Below are positions 53,654 through 62,217 of a DNA stretch of 64,000 nucleotides, piece by piece. A program made the translations under genes and the position numbers. The DNA is from Vibrio metoecus (GTDB taxonomy: Bacteria > Pseudomonadota > Gammaproteobacteria > Enterobacterales > Vibrionaceae). Numbering within the stretch: the stretch's first letter is position 1; the number at the start of each line of letters is the position of its first letter. Below the pieces are notes generated by a model that was not told where the DNA came from, ran no database searches, and saw nothing but the letters and a program-made list of their open reading frames with translations. The stretch lies in NCBI RefSeq assembly GCF_009665255.1, contig NZ_CP035686.1, forward strand, positions 372,001 to 436,000, in the 5' to 3' direction.

Positions 53654-54991
53654 TTAAAGCGCCAGCATCAAAATTTTCGAGCGGCGTTGGTAGTTATATA
53701 AGCTCTTTTTCGCCATCGGTAGCGCTTCCACATCAACCTCATTAAAACCTTGTTCACGGAACCAGTGCGTGCTGTGAGTGGTTAGCACAAACAGGTTCCG
53801 AATGCCCATTTGTTTTGCTTGATGCTTGGTGTGCACCAGTAAATGCAGGCCGCGGTGACCATCACGATATTCAGGATGAATCGCGACACAAGCCATCTCA
53901 GCCATGCGTTCTTCTGGATAAGGGTAGAGTGCCGAGCAGCCAATCACTAAACCATCTTTGTCGATGATGGTGAATTTATGGATCTCTTGCTCCAACTGTT
54001 CACGAGAGCGGCGTACCAGAATGCCTTGTTCTTCCAACGGACGAATCAAATCAAAAATACCGCCGATATCATCAATCGTGGCTTGGCGGATCTGCTCCGC
54101 ACTCGCCATTACGATCTGGGTGCCGATACCATCAAACGAGAACAGCTCTTGGATTAATGCACCATCTTCTTTGTAACTCACCAAGTGACTGCGTGGCACA
54201 CCGGCGCGGCAGGCTTTTAAAGCGGCGCGCAAAAAACGCATGGTGCTGAAACACTCTTCATCATCTGGCGCGCACTCTTGCTCCATGTTTTTGACGAGGC
54301 GTTCAACATCACTTGGGAAAAGTTCAGCAATCGCATTGCCTTTGGCATCAATGATCCCTTGCTGTGGGCAAAAACCGATCAGCTTGTCAGCTTTGAGTTT
54401 TATCGCCACTTGGGTGGCGACTTCTTCGGAAAGCAAATTGAAACACTCACCCGTGACAGAGCTGGCAATCGGGCCAAGCAGCACAATTGAGCCTAAATCC
54501 AACATGCGGTTGATGCCTTCCACATCAATCCGGCGAATGCGTCCGCTGTGGCAGTAATCGACACCTTCATCTATACCTAGTGGTTGAGAGATGATGAAAT
54601 TGCCGCTCACAACGTTGAGTTGAGTGCCCGCCATTGGCGTATTGTTGAGGCTCATCGAAAGACGCGCAGTGATCGCGTGTTGTAGTTGTCCGGCGGCTTG
54701 CATCACTAAGCCGAGTGAGGATTCATCGGTGATCCGCACCCCTTTATGGTATGGCGTATCACGTTGGTTTTTTTCAAGGATTTGATTGATTTGTGGCCGA
54801 GCTCCGTGCACGAGTACCACTTTAACGCCAAGGCTGTGCAGCAGAGCGATATCGCTGATGATGTTAGGAAAATTTTTATCGGCAATCGCTTCTCCTCCCA
54901 GCATAACGACCATGGTTTTCCCACGGTGGGCATTAACGTAGGGCGCTGACTGGCGAAATCCTTTGACGAGAGCGGTACTGCGAATTTTCAC
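53654..54991 (-). CDS. argA: N-acetylglutamate synthase ArgA
   Basis: First enzyme of arginine synthesis: acetyl-CoA plus glutamate to N-acetylglutamate. The 445-residue protein has an N-terminal amino-acid-kinase-like domain (MVVMLGGEAIADKNF, VVLVHGARPQINQ) that binds arginine as feedback inhibitor, and a C-terminal GNAT domain (IHPEYRDGHRGLHLLVH, THWFREQGFNEVDVEALP). The start is GTG 54991 after AAGGA; the frame extends to a TTG at 55024, which is less likely. A candidate ARG box lies just upstream. In E. coli argA also neighbours recD. Confidence 0.93.
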   Translation of the reverse strand: MKIRSTALVKGFRQSAPYVNAHRGKTMVVMLGGEAIADKNFPNIISDIALLHSLGVKVVLVHGARPQINQILEKNQRDTPYHKGVRITDESSLGLVMQAAGQLQHAITARLSMSLNNTPMAGTQLNVVSGNFIISQPLGIDEGVDYCHSGRIRRIDVEGINRMLDLGSIVLLGPIASSVTGECFNLLSEEVATQVAIKLKADKLIGFCPQQGIIDAKGNAIAELFPSDVERLVKNMEQECAPDDEECFSTMRFLRAALKACRAGVPRSHLVSYKEDGALIQELFSFDGIGTQIVMASAEQIRQATIDDIGGIFDLIRPLEEQGILVRRSREQLEQEIHKFTIIDKDGLVIGCSALYPYPEERMAEMACVAIHPEYRDGHRGLHLLVHTKHQAKQMGIRNLFVLTTHSTHWFREQGFNEVDVEALPMAKKSLYNYQRRSKILMLAL

Positions 54992-55028
54992 GGCTGAACA
55001 TCCTTGATGTTTAAATATGCGCAAATAA

Positions 55029-55042
55029 TGACTTTTTATTCT
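55029..55042 (-). promoter_or_regulatory. Candidate ARG box upstream of argA
   Basis: TGACTTTTTATTCT matches the ArgR half-operator TGAATWWWWATTCA at 12 of 14 positions and lies 37 bases before the GTG. A weaker second match (10 of 14) spans 55008-55021, but the seven-base gap is not the usual two to three. Confidence 0.45.
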
Positions 55043-55196
55043 TTGTTGGGCAAGCGGTTTTTTATATGACCGGAGGAGAAATCAACCCATTTCAAATCCT
55101 GTTCCTACAAATTAGAACGAATGCAAAACAGTGGGATGACGAAATGATGAATTGTGCGGGTTGTGATAAATCGGGCTTAAGATGAGTTGAGTTCAA

Positions 55197-55613
55197 ATGG
55201 TGAAAGCGGAACGTCAAGCAAATGGAAAAAGTGGGGCTTTGAGCAAAGAGCGTTTACTGCTGTTGCTGGCCGTGTTAGGGACGGCTTATGTCTTTATGTT
55301 GTACAGCAATATTTTTGGTCGATTGCAGGAGCATTGGTTCCCAAAGTCTGAATTGTATGGTGTATGGGTTGAGCAAAATGTGGCTGCCTATTCAGCACAA
55401 AAAATCACTATTGGCACGCAAGGCGTGATCCTTAATGGACGTCTAGTGACTACTCATTTTGACTACGATGGTGCTCAACTCGAATTTATGGTGAATGGGC
55501 AACCTTATCGGTTTGAAATCATGTTGGAGAAAAAACAGATGAAGCAAAGCTCATCGGCTCATTATCAACCGGTCTATCAATTGTCAGAATTATCGAAAAA
55601 AAACTTCCATTAA
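55197..55613 (+). CDS. DUF2850-like membrane-anchored protein
   Basis: A 138-residue protein: basic cytoplasmic start, one membrane helix (about residues 19-37, LLLLLAVLGTAYVFMLY) and a roughly 95-residue periplasmic domain beginning FPKSELYGVWVEQNVAAYSA, which resembles the beta-rich DUF2850 family of vibrios as I recall it. Function unknown. It sits where E. coli has amiC, divergent from argA and 70 bases before mltA. The ribosome site before ATG 55197 is weak. Confidence 0.7.
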   Translation: MVKAERQANGKSGALSKERLLLLLAVLGTAYVFMLYSNIFGRLQEHWFPKSELYGVWVEQNVAAYSAQKITIGTQGVILNGRLVTTHFDYDGAQLEFMVNGQPYRFEIMLEKKQMKQSSSAHYQPVYQLSELSKKNFH

Positions 55614-55683
55614 CAAAACGCCAATTGCACAGTGACGTCGACTTTGTCATCCTCTTGGCAAACTCAAACCATGGACTTCATTT

Positions 55684-56790
55684 GTGAGTAAACGTCTTCT
55701 TTCTCTTGTCAGTTTGGCGCTGTTATTTGGTTGTGCACAACAACCGACGGATCGCGCACAGCAATACCAGCAACAAACCTTCCCGCAAATTCTCAACCGT
55801 GTCGATGTGGTTGAATCGAACAAACCTCGCGACTATACCGAATTCAGCAAGCAAAGTGAGTTGGTGGTGCAAGGTTCGGCGTCGTTAGCCAAACTCTATC
55901 AGCCTCTGTATGAACAGCTCAACGAATGGGTACTGCAAAGTGGCGACCCCGCAACGCTCACCCAATTCGGCATTCAAACTGCGCAATTGGGTGGTGGTGA
56001 CAAACAAGGCAATGTGTTGTTTACCGGCTACTTTTCACCAGTGATAGAACTGCGTCATCAGCCTGATCATCAATTCAAATACCCGGTGTACAGCCTGCCT
56101 AAGTGCAATAAAAATTGCCCAACTCGCGCGGAAATATACCAAGGTGCATTGGAGGGTAAAGGGCTAGAATTGGGCTACGCGGCGAATTTGATCGATCCAT
56201 TTATTATGGAAGTGCAGGGCAGTGGCTTTGTGCATTTTGGTGATGATGACACATTGGAATACTTTGCTTACGCTGGTAAAAACAACAAAGCGTATGTCAG
56301 CGTTGGCAAGGTACTGATTGAGCGTGGCTTGGTTGAACGTGAAAAAATGTCGCTGAAAGCAATCAAAGATTGGGTGCTTGCTAACGATGAAGAAACGGTG
56401 CGCGAACTGTTAGAGCAGAACCCTTCTTTTGTGTTCTTTAAACCACGAGCAGCAGCGCCAGTTACTGGCAGTGCAGGCATTGAGTTACTGCCGATGGCAT
56501 CGGTTGCGGGAGATCGTTCTATCCTCCCAATGGGGACGCCGATTCTGGCGGAAGTGCCGCTGTTGAATGCAGATGGTACTTGGTCTGGCGCACATCAACT
56601 GCGCTTGTTGATCGTGCTCGATACGGGGGGGGCGGTGAAACAAAACCATCTCGATTTGTATCACGGTATGGGGTCACGTGCAGGGTTAGAAGCGGGGCAC
56701 TATAAGCACTTTGGTCGCGTATGGAAGCTCGGGCTGGAAAACTCATCCACTCAAGCGCCGTGGGCATTGCCGCCAGAAAAACAACAATAG
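55684..56790 (+). CDS. mltA: Membrane-bound lytic murein transglycosylase A
   Basis: A 368-residue outer-membrane lipoprotein that cleaves peptidoglycan to 1,6-anhydromuropeptides. The start is GTG 55684 with a lipoprotein signal ending LLFGCAQQ (lipobox Cys at about residue 17). The MltA barrel (LFTGYFSPVIELRH, VQGSGFVHFGDD) and the C-terminal 3D domain with the catalytic-type aspartates (LLIVLDTGGAVKQNHLDLYH) are complete. E. coli has the same neighbour order mltA-tcdA-csdE. Confidence 0.94.
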   Translation: MSKRLLSLVSLALLFGCAQQPTDRAQQYQQQTFPQILNRVDVVESNKPRDYTEFSKQSELVVQGSASLAKLYQPLYEQLNEWVLQSGDPATLTQFGIQTAQLGGGDKQGNVLFTGYFSPVIELRHQPDHQFKYPVYSLPKCNKNCPTRAEIYQGALEGKGLELGYAANLIDPFIMEVQGSGFVHFGDDDTLEYFAYAGKNNKAYVSVGKVLIERGLVEREKMSLKAIKDWVLANDEETVRELLEQNPSFVFFKPRAAAPVTGSAGIELLPMASVAGDRSILPMGTPILAEVPLLNADGTWSGAHQLRLLIVLDTGGAVKQNHLDLYHGMGSRAGLEAGHYKHFGRVWKLGLENSSTQAPWALPPEKQQ

Positions 56791-56832
56791 TTTTGCCGCT
56801 ATTGCGTAGGCAGCAAACTGGACATTTTTGTG

Positions 56833-56864
56833 AAGAGTGCGTATAAATCGCACTCTTTATTTTT
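56833..56864 (+). terminator. mltA terminator
   Basis: AAGAGTGCG and CGCACTCTT form a 9-bp stem with a seven-base loop, then TATTTTT. Confidence 0.85.
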
Positions 56865-56880
56865 CAGCTAGAGTGGAAAT

Positions 56881-57702
56881 GTGGTTATGCGTGAACTCGA
56901 TACTCCTGCCTCCGACAGTTACAACCAACGTTTTGGTGGTACGCGCCGTCTGTATGGTTATAACGAAGTCGACATTTTACGTGCCGCGCACGTGTGTGTG
57001 ATTGGGATTGGTGGTGTGGGTTCATGGGCGGTTGAAGCTCTGGCTCGAACAGGCATTGGCGAGTTGACCCTTATAGATATGGATGATGTGTGCGTGACCA
57101 ACATTAACCGTCAAATCCATGCCATGACGGGTACGGTTGGCAAAAGCAAAATTGAAGTGATGGCGGAGCGCGTTAAGCTCATCAATCCAGAGTGCAAAGT
57201 CAATTTGGTGGATGACTTCATCACGCCGGATAATCAACATCTTTATCTCAATAAATCGTTTGATTATGTGTTGGATGCAATTGATAGCTTGAAAGCCAAA
57301 GCTTCTCTTCTGGCTTACTGCCGCAGCAACAAAATCAAAGTGATTACGGTCGGAGGTGCGGGCGGACAAACCGATCCAACGCAAATCACCGTGGCCGATT
57401 TGACCAAGACGATTCAAGATCCACTGGCGAAAAAGCTCAAAGATCGCCTGCGTCAGCACCATAACTTCCCAACCAATCCAGCGCGTAAATTTGGGATTGA
57501 TTGTGTTTTCTCGACCGAGCAACTCAAATACCCACAAGCCGATGGTTCGGTATGCGCCACCAAATCAACCGCAGAAGGTCCAAAACGTATGGATTGCGCC
57601 AGCGGATTTGGCGCTGCGACGGTAGTGACAGCGACGTTTGGTTTTGTCGCGGTGGCGCGCATCGTCGATAAACTGATTCAAAAGCATAAAGTGAAGGCGT
57701 GA
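56881..57702 (+). CDS. tcdA: tRNA threonylcarbamoyladenosine dehydratase TcdA (CsdL)
   Basis: An E1-like ATP-dependent enzyme that cyclises t6A37 to ct6A in tRNAs. The 273-residue protein shows YNQRFGGTRRLYG, the nucleotide-binding VCVIGIGGVGSWAVEALART, DMDDVCVTNINRQIHA, TVGGAGGQTDPTQI and CASGFGAATVVTATFG. The start may be GTG 56881 or ATG 56887; the ribosome site (GAGTGGAA) suits either. It is followed after eight bases by csdE, its known functional partner together with CsdA. Confidence 0.94.
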   Translation: MVMRELDTPASDSYNQRFGGTRRLYGYNEVDILRAAHVCVIGIGGVGSWAVEALARTGIGELTLIDMDDVCVTNINRQIHAMTGTVGKSKIEVMAERVKLINPECKVNLVDDFITPDNQHLYLNKSFDYVLDAIDSLKAKASLLAYCRSNKIKVITVGGAGGQTDPTQITVADLTKTIQDPLAKKLKDRLRQHHNFPTNPARKFGIDCVFSTEQLKYPQADGSVCATKSTAEGPKRMDCASGFGAATVVTATFGFVAVARIVDKLIQKHKVKA

Positions 57703-57709
57703 GGGCATG

Positions 57710-58141
57710 ATGAGTCAATTTCCAGCTCATCCGTTTGGTGATGAAATTAATGCACAAACCATCTTAGAGACCATGCAAACTCTGTACGGTTGGGAAGATC
57801 GTTATCGCCAGATCATCCAATGGGGTAAGCTGCTGCCTGTGATGCCAGAAGTGCTGAAAAGTGAGCAAGTTCTTGTCTCTGGCTGTGAAAGTGAAGTGTG
57901 GCTAGTAGCCGAGCAGCAAGGGGAACAGTGGTTTTTCTGCGCGGATTCCGATGCTCGGATTGTGCGCGGTTTGATTGCGATTGTGTTGGCGGCGCTGAAT
58001 GGCAAAACTTCTGCAGAAATTAGCGCGTTTTCGATGGATGACTACTTTGCCGAGCTTGGTTTGCTGGTGCATTTAAGCCCATCACGCGGTAATGGCTTGC
58101 AAGCGATTGTCGCGACGATTCAGGCCAAGGCACATAACTAA
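57710..58141 (+). CDS. csdE: SufE-like sulfur acceptor CsdE
   Basis: A 143-residue SufE/CsdE-family protein that takes persulfide sulfur from the cysteine desulfurase CsdA. The acceptor cysteine lies in VSGCESEVWL; the DDYFAELGLLVHLSPSRGNG block is typical. I chose ATG 57710, five bases after GAGGG, over ATG 57707. Unlike E. coli, where csdA and csdE are co-directional, csdA here lies convergent on the other side of a terminator. Confidence 0.93.
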   Translation: MSQFPAHPFGDEINAQTILETMQTLYGWEDRYRQIIQWGKLLPVMPEVLKSEQVLVSGCESEVWLVAEQQGEQWFFCADSDARIVRGLIAIVLAALNGKTSAEISAFSMDDYFAELGLLVHLSPSRGNGLQAIVATIQAKAHN

Positions 58142-58160
58142 CGATATACTTTTTCCAATC

Positions 58161-58190
58161 AAAAGAGCCTCATAGTCATGAGGCTCTTTT
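58161..58190. terminator. Bidirectional terminator between csdE and csdA
   Basis: AAAAGAGCCTCAT and ATGAGGCTCTTTT form a perfect 13-bp stem with a four-base loop. Confidence 0.93.
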
Positions 58191-58210
58191 GCTATCCGGG
58201 CTGCCGATGT

Positions 58211-59422
58211 TTACAGCAAATCGACTGCTTTATGGATGGCTGCGAGCAAGCGTTCCACCTCTTCTGCGGTGTTGTACACTCCGAAAGAAATTCGCACCGT
58301 TCCTTTTACGCCAAACGCATCCATCAAAGGATGAGCACAATGGTGCCCCGCACGAACAGCAATCCCTTGTTGATCGAGCAAGGTAGCGAGGTCTTGATGA
58401 TGTACACCATCCATCACTAAGCTCAGCACACTGGCCTTGGGTTGATAACCGAGCACGCGAATTTCATCGATTTGCGAGATAACTTGGTAAGCCTGCTGTT
58501 GCAGTTGATGTAAGTGTGCTTCAACGGCTTCACGACCAAGATTCTGATACCAAGCAATCGCTGTAGACAGGGCAATCGCACCTGCCACATTTGGTGTGCC
58601 TGCTTCAAATTTGCCAGGTAGGCCAGCAAACGTAGTACCATCAAACGAGACTTTTTCGACCATCTTGCCGCCGCCATGCCAAGGTGGCATGGTTTCTAAA
58701 AGCTCAGTTTTTCCATACAGCACCCCAATGCCCGTTGGCGCATACAGCTTATGGCCGGAAAAAACATAGAAATCTGCATCCAGAACGTGAACATCCACGG
58801 TTTCATGAACTATGCCTTGGGCACCATCCACCACCACAATCGCACCTTGCTGATGCGCGGCTTGGATCACCGCTTCAATCGGCTGACGAGTTCCCGTGAC
58901 ATTAGTGACATGAGCGAGAGCAACGATTTTGCAGCGCGGTGACAGCATTTGCTGAAAGGCTTCAAGACCAAATTCACCGTTAGGCGTCATTGGGATTTTG
59001 ACTACTTTCGCCCCCGTTTGCTCAGCAACCATTTGCCACGGCACGATATTGGCGTGGTGTTCAGTTTCACTGACCAAAATCTCATCGCCAGCTTGCAATG
59101 TGCTGCGGGCATAACTCTGCGCGATGAGGTTGAGTGCTTCGGTGGCGCCACGCGTCCAGATAATATTTTTGCTGCTTGGCGCACCGATAAACTGTGCGAC
59201 TTGTTCACGCGCTGCTTCAAATTGGCTGGTGGCTTGCGCCGTCAAACTGTGGCTACCGCGATGCACATTAGCATTGTGCTGGCTGTAGTAGTGGCTGATG
59301 GTATCAATCACACACTGCGGTTTTTGTGTAGTGGCAGCACTGTCGAGATAGATAAGTGGGTTGCCGTTGACGGTTTGTTGCAGCGCCGGAAATTGCGCGC
59401 GGATTGCATCAAGATTGAGCAT
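58211..59422 (-). CDS. csdA: Cysteine desulfurase CsdA
   Basis: A 403-residue PLP-dependent group II cysteine desulfurase releasing sulfur from cysteine. Visible: LIYLDSAATTQKP, HRGSHSLTAQAT, the PLP lysine in FSGHKLYAPTGIGVLYG and the catalytic cysteine in RAGHHCAHPLM. The short catalytic loop and ARQ-free C-terminus fit CsdA/SufS rather than IscS; csdE nearby favours CsdA. The start is ATG 59422, which lies inside the 3' end of yajL (14-base overlap), so csdA is the last gene of the panE-yajL-csdA operon. Confidence 0.92.
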   Translation of the reverse strand: MLNLDAIRAQFPALQQTVNGNPLIYLDSAATTQKPQCVIDTISHYYSQHNANVHRGSHSLTAQATSQFEAAREQVAQFIGAPSSKNIIWTRGATEALNLIAQSYARSTLQAGDEILVSETEHHANIVPWQMVAEQTGAKVVKIPMTPNGEFGLEAFQQMLSPRCKIVALAHVTNVTGTRQPIEAVIQAAHQQGAIVVVDGAQGIVHETVDVHVLDADFYVFSGHKLYAPTGIGVLYGKTELLETMPPWHGGGKMVEKVSFDGTTFAGLPGKFEAGTPNVAGAIALSTAIAWYQNLGREAVEAHLHQLQQQAYQVISQIDEIRVLGYQPKASVLSLVMDGVHHQDLATLLDQQGIAVRAGHHCAHPLMDAFGVKGTVRISFGVYNTAEEVERLLAAIHKAVDLL

Positions 59423-60014
59423 CAATAAAACCTGAAAGTTCAGTCAGTTGTTGAGGATGAAGTGCCATTGGGGCCGCGACTTGTTGAGCCAATTCCGCAC
59501 CAGCGAGCAGAGCAATGATTGCCAGAGCAAACTCCAGCGCGGTGCCCGGCCCTTGGCTGGTGAGCAAATGTTGCGTGGCATAGTAACAGACGCGCTGACG
59601 ACTCAGACGCTCTGAGGGAATATGGTCAAAAAAGTTGGGGTGACAAGTCATGCGTGCGCCGACAAATTTTTGCTGTTTGGCGAAAACCAGTGCTGGCGTG
59701 GCGCAGATCGCCGCAACCAACTTGCCCTGTTGCTGGAAGGCATCCAGTAAAGTGAGTAGGTATTCACTACTGGCAAAGGCTTGTGCACCACCCACTCCAC
59801 CGGGCAAAACCAGCGCATCAAAATCTTCCGCAGAGAGGGCATCCAGTGTTTGCTGTGCTGTCAGCCATACGCCGCGTGAGCCTTGTACTTGCAAATCTTC
59901 GCCGACAGCCGCCATTGTGACTTGAAAGCCAGCCCGCACCAAAGTATCAACAATAATGACACTCTCCATTTCCTCGCTGCCGTTGGCAACGGGGACTAGA
60001 ATTCGTTTGCTCAT
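59409..60014 (-). CDS. yajL: DJ-1/PfpI family protein YajL
   Basis: A 201-residue DJ-1 superfamily protein: RILVPVANGSEEMESVIIVD, LVLPGGVGGAQAF and the reactive nucleophile elbow AAICATPALVFA with its cysteine, followed by TSQGPGTALEFALAI. E. coli YajL is described as a chaperone or protein deglycase protecting against oxidative and carbonyl stress; the mechanism is debated. ATG 60014 follows GGAGAAAGGC and overlaps the panE stop. The same panE-yajL pair exists in E. coli. Confidence 0.92.
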   Translation of the reverse strand: MSKRILVPVANGSEEMESVIIVDTLVRAGFQVTMAAVGEDLQVQGSRGVWLTAQQTLDALSAEDFDALVLPGGVGGAQAFASSEYLLTLLDAFQQQGKLVAAICATPALVFAKQQKFVGARMTCHPNFFDHIPSERLSRQRVCYYATQHLLTSQGPGTALEFALAIIALLAGAELAQQVAAPMALHPQQLTELSGFIDAQS

Positions 60015-60901
60015 GCCTTTCTCCAACTCTGCTCTAAGGTTTTGATTTGTTGATATAACTCGCTGTTTACTGGAGTTGCAACGCCATGCTGTTCGCCTTT
60101 ACGTACTACGTAACCGGTAATAAAGTCTATCTCGGTTGGCCGTTGGTGGAAAACATCTTGATGCATCGAGGAGCGATTAGCCGCAGTCGCTCGGATGACT
60201 TGATAAACCAAATCACGCAGTTTGGTTTCATCACTGTTCACTGCTTCTGCCCGCATAACGGCTGTAATCTCATCTAAAATAGCGGCGATGGTCGGCGCAA
60301 ATTCAGGTGCATCTATTGCACCGTTTGAGCATTGATTAATCGCCGTGAGCGGATTAATCGCGCAATTCACGGCCAGTTTATGCCACAGAGCGTGTTGGAT
60401 GTCTGGACTCCATGTCACTGGAGCCAGTGCGTGATTAAAAACGTCTGCGATAAAGTCACAACGTGCACCGAGAGCATTAAAAGGACCCACTTGGGTTTGG
60501 CCTAAGCCAGTGTGGTGAACTTGGTTGACGGTGGTTTTGAGTGCACCGTGGGTTGTGGTGGCAAGCAGCACTGGAAAGCTGGCCAAAGATTCGCTTATGG
60601 CTTCGACTGCGCCCATACCGTTGTGCATAAATAACAAAATAGTATCGCGATTCAGATGAGGTAGCAGAGGCAACAATGCCGCTTCCACTTGCCAAGCTTT
60701 GACGGTGATCAGCAGTAAATCGGCGTTGGCTAGAATCTCTAAATTTTGATTGTTGAACAGTACAAGCTCGCCATTGTCTAGCTGCAGCTCTAATGTTGGC
60801 TGAGATTGACGGCTCCATAGTGCCACTTGGTGACCAGCACGATGCAGATGCAGTGCCCACAAAGAACCGACCGCACCAGGGCCAAGCACAACAATGTTCA
60901 T
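60011..60901 (-). CDS. panE: 2-dehydropantoate 2-reductase (ketopantoate reductase)
   Basis: Reduces ketopantoate to pantoate with NADPH in coenzyme A synthesis. The 296-residue enzyme has the Rossmann motif NIVVLGPGAVGSLWALHLHR, ITVKAWQVEAAL, FMHNGMGAVEAI, the substrate-binding LWHKLAVNCAINPLTAI and the C-terminal RPTEIDFITGYVVRKGE. ATG 60901 follows GGGGATAGAG. First gene of a three-gene operon with yajL and csdA. Confidence 0.94.
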   Translation of the reverse strand: MNIVVLGPGAVGSLWALHLHRAGHQVALWSRQSQPTLELQLDNGELVLFNNQNLEILANADLLLITVKAWQVEAALLPLLPHLNRDTILLFMHNGMGAVEAISESLASFPVLLATTTHGALKTTVNQVHHTGLGQTQVGPFNALGARCDFIADVFNHALAPVTWSPDIQHALWHKLAVNCAINPLTAINQCSNGAIDAPEFAPTIAAILDEITAVMRAEAVNSDETKLRDLVYQVIRATAANRSSMHQDVFHQRPTEIDFITGYVVRKGEQHGVATPVNSELYQQIKTLEQSWRKA

Positions 60902-60958
60902 CTCTATCCCCAATCGAAACTTAATCCGCCAAGGATAGCTAGGGGAGTTTTGAAAGCA

Positions 60959-60990
60959 ATAAAAAATGGCGCTAAGTCGCGCCATTTTTG
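60959..60990 (-). terminator. ompK terminator
   Basis: AAAAATGGCG and CGCCATTTTT form a stem on either side of a short loop, 50 bases past the ompK stop. A second hairpin, TCTTTTCCTG/TAGGAAAGAG, lies at 61001-61022. Confidence 0.8.
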
Positions 60991-61038
60991 CTGTTCAGAC
61001 TCTTTTCCTGTTTAGGAAAGAGCGTGCAGTTTTTACAA

Positions 61039-61890
61039 TTAGAACTTGTAAGTTACTGCTACGTAGTGACCAACGCCTGATGATTCAGGAGTGTGGCCCC
61101 ATGGCAGAGCTTCGCCATCTTTGAAGCCGTATACGTTATTGTACAGTTTCATACCGTAACCCACCGCGAAGCGGTCTGAGTGCCAGTAGAGTCCGTTAAA
61201 CATCGCACCGCCGTTTGACGTTTTGCCTGAGATGTCATCTTTCATACCAAATTGGTAATCGATGTAACCTTGGTAAGAGATGAATGAACCGTTCTCGAAG
61301 AAGTAGAAAGGTTTGAACCAGTTAGTAGAGATTTGGAAACCGTTCCAGTCTTTTTCATTTGAATCGTAAGTTCCGTATAGGTTTAGGCCAACTTTGCCAA
61401 ACCATGGAACCATTACGTCTGAACCCAGACCGACTTTTTGAGTGTTAACGCCAGGTTTTCCTGGTACACAATAACCTTTATCATCACAGTTCGTTGCACC
61501 GCCGCCGCCCCATTCCATCAGAGTTGCTACGTACAGTTCTTGTACTGGGCCGAATGACAGGTCTGTACCAGTCAATGCATCCAGAGACATACGTGGAGCA
61601 AACTTCATGAAGATTTTTTCTGCGCCGTTTTTGTCGCTGCCTTTATCTGAGGTCAAGTTGAACACGTCAACGTAACCGTATAGGTCAAAAATGCCTGAGC
61701 GACCGCCAAATTCCATTTCTAGGTAATCATGAGTTGACTCTGAGTAGCCTTTCTCATTGATTGCACCCATCAGGTTAAATTGCATCCACTTGTAATCGTT
61801 TTTGTGGATATCGCCATCTGAGTAGTCAGCGGCCAGAACAGGTGCTGAAGTTGCGGCCAATAGGCTTAAAGCAAGAAGTGATTTACGCAT
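61039..61890 (-). CDS. ompK: OmpK/Tsx-family nucleoside-specific outer-membrane channel
   Basis: A 283-residue outer-membrane beta-barrel. The N-terminus MRKSLLALSLLAATSAPVLA is a signal peptide cleaved before ADYSDGD; the rest alternates aromatic beta strands (FDLYGYVDVFNL, GFQISTNWFKPFYFF, SYQGYIDYQFGM) and ends YVAVTYKF with the terminal Phe needed for barrel assembly. The family is the Tsx-like nucleoside channel; in Vibrio OmpK is also a vibriophage receptor. It could deliver nucleosides to NupC encoded in this window. A CRP-type site lies 127 bases upstream. Confidence 0.92.
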   Translation of the reverse strand: MRKSLLALSLLAATSAPVLAADYSDGDIHKNDYKWMQFNLMGAINEKGYSESTHDYLEMEFGGRSGIFDLYGYVDVFNLTSDKGSDKNGAEKIFMKFAPRMSLDALTGTDLSFGPVQELYVATLMEWGGGGATNCDDKGYCVPGKPGVNTQKVGLGSDVMVPWFGKVGLNLYGTYDSNEKDWNGFQISTNWFKPFYFFENGSFISYQGYIDYQFGMKDDISGKTSNGGAMFNGLYWHSDRFAVGYGMKLYNNVYGFKDGEALPWGHTPESSGVGHYVAVTYKF

Positions 61891-62159
61891 AAGGGGAACT
61901 CTCTGTAAGTGTGTTGTGTATGGCGGCCGCTTGACTGCAGCTCGTTCAACTGGCGGGCATAATAACGATAAAAATCGCAATTAAAAGTGATAGGAAGTGC
62001 AAATTTAAAGGCATTAAGTGATGCCAATCACACCTTTATTAATTAATTTTGAACTTATTTTGTATTTCATAAAATTGCATTTTTATTGTGATCTATGTTG
62101 TTTTATTTCTGAGTTTGTCAAATGTATAGGGTGATCGATAAACCAACATATTTGGTGAG
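61891..62159. other. ompK upstream intergenic region
   Basis: AT-rich gap between ompK and the LON-domain gene (the far end, 62160-62217, holds the latter's promoter). It contains the CRP-like site listed separately and a second half-site TTGTGATC at 62086-62093. No gene seen. Confidence 0.5.
62017..62032 (-). promoter_or_regulatory. CRP-type site upstream of ompK
   Basis: AGTGA-N6-TCACA matches the CRP core TGTGA-N6-TCACA at nine of ten positions. E. coli tsx is CRP-activated, so the same control of this channel is plausible. Confidence 0.6.
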
Positions 62160-62187
62160 TGATCGGCGAATGGACTCTTTTCGTATA
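62160..62187 (+). promoter_or_regulatory. ECF-type promoter of the LON-domain gene
   Basis: TGATC at 62160-62164, 17 bases, CGTATA at 62182-62187. Both elements and the spacing are identical to those before the ECF sigma gene at 62820-62847, so both are probably read by that sigma factor. Confidence 0.65.
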
Positions 62188-62217
62188 CCTAAGTGAATTT
62201 ATGAAAAGGAGTGAGTA

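Noticed and set aside
54992..55024. Upstream TTG start for argA
   Set aside because: Adds 11 non-conserved residues and overlaps the candidate ARG box region; GTG 54991 gives the standard length.
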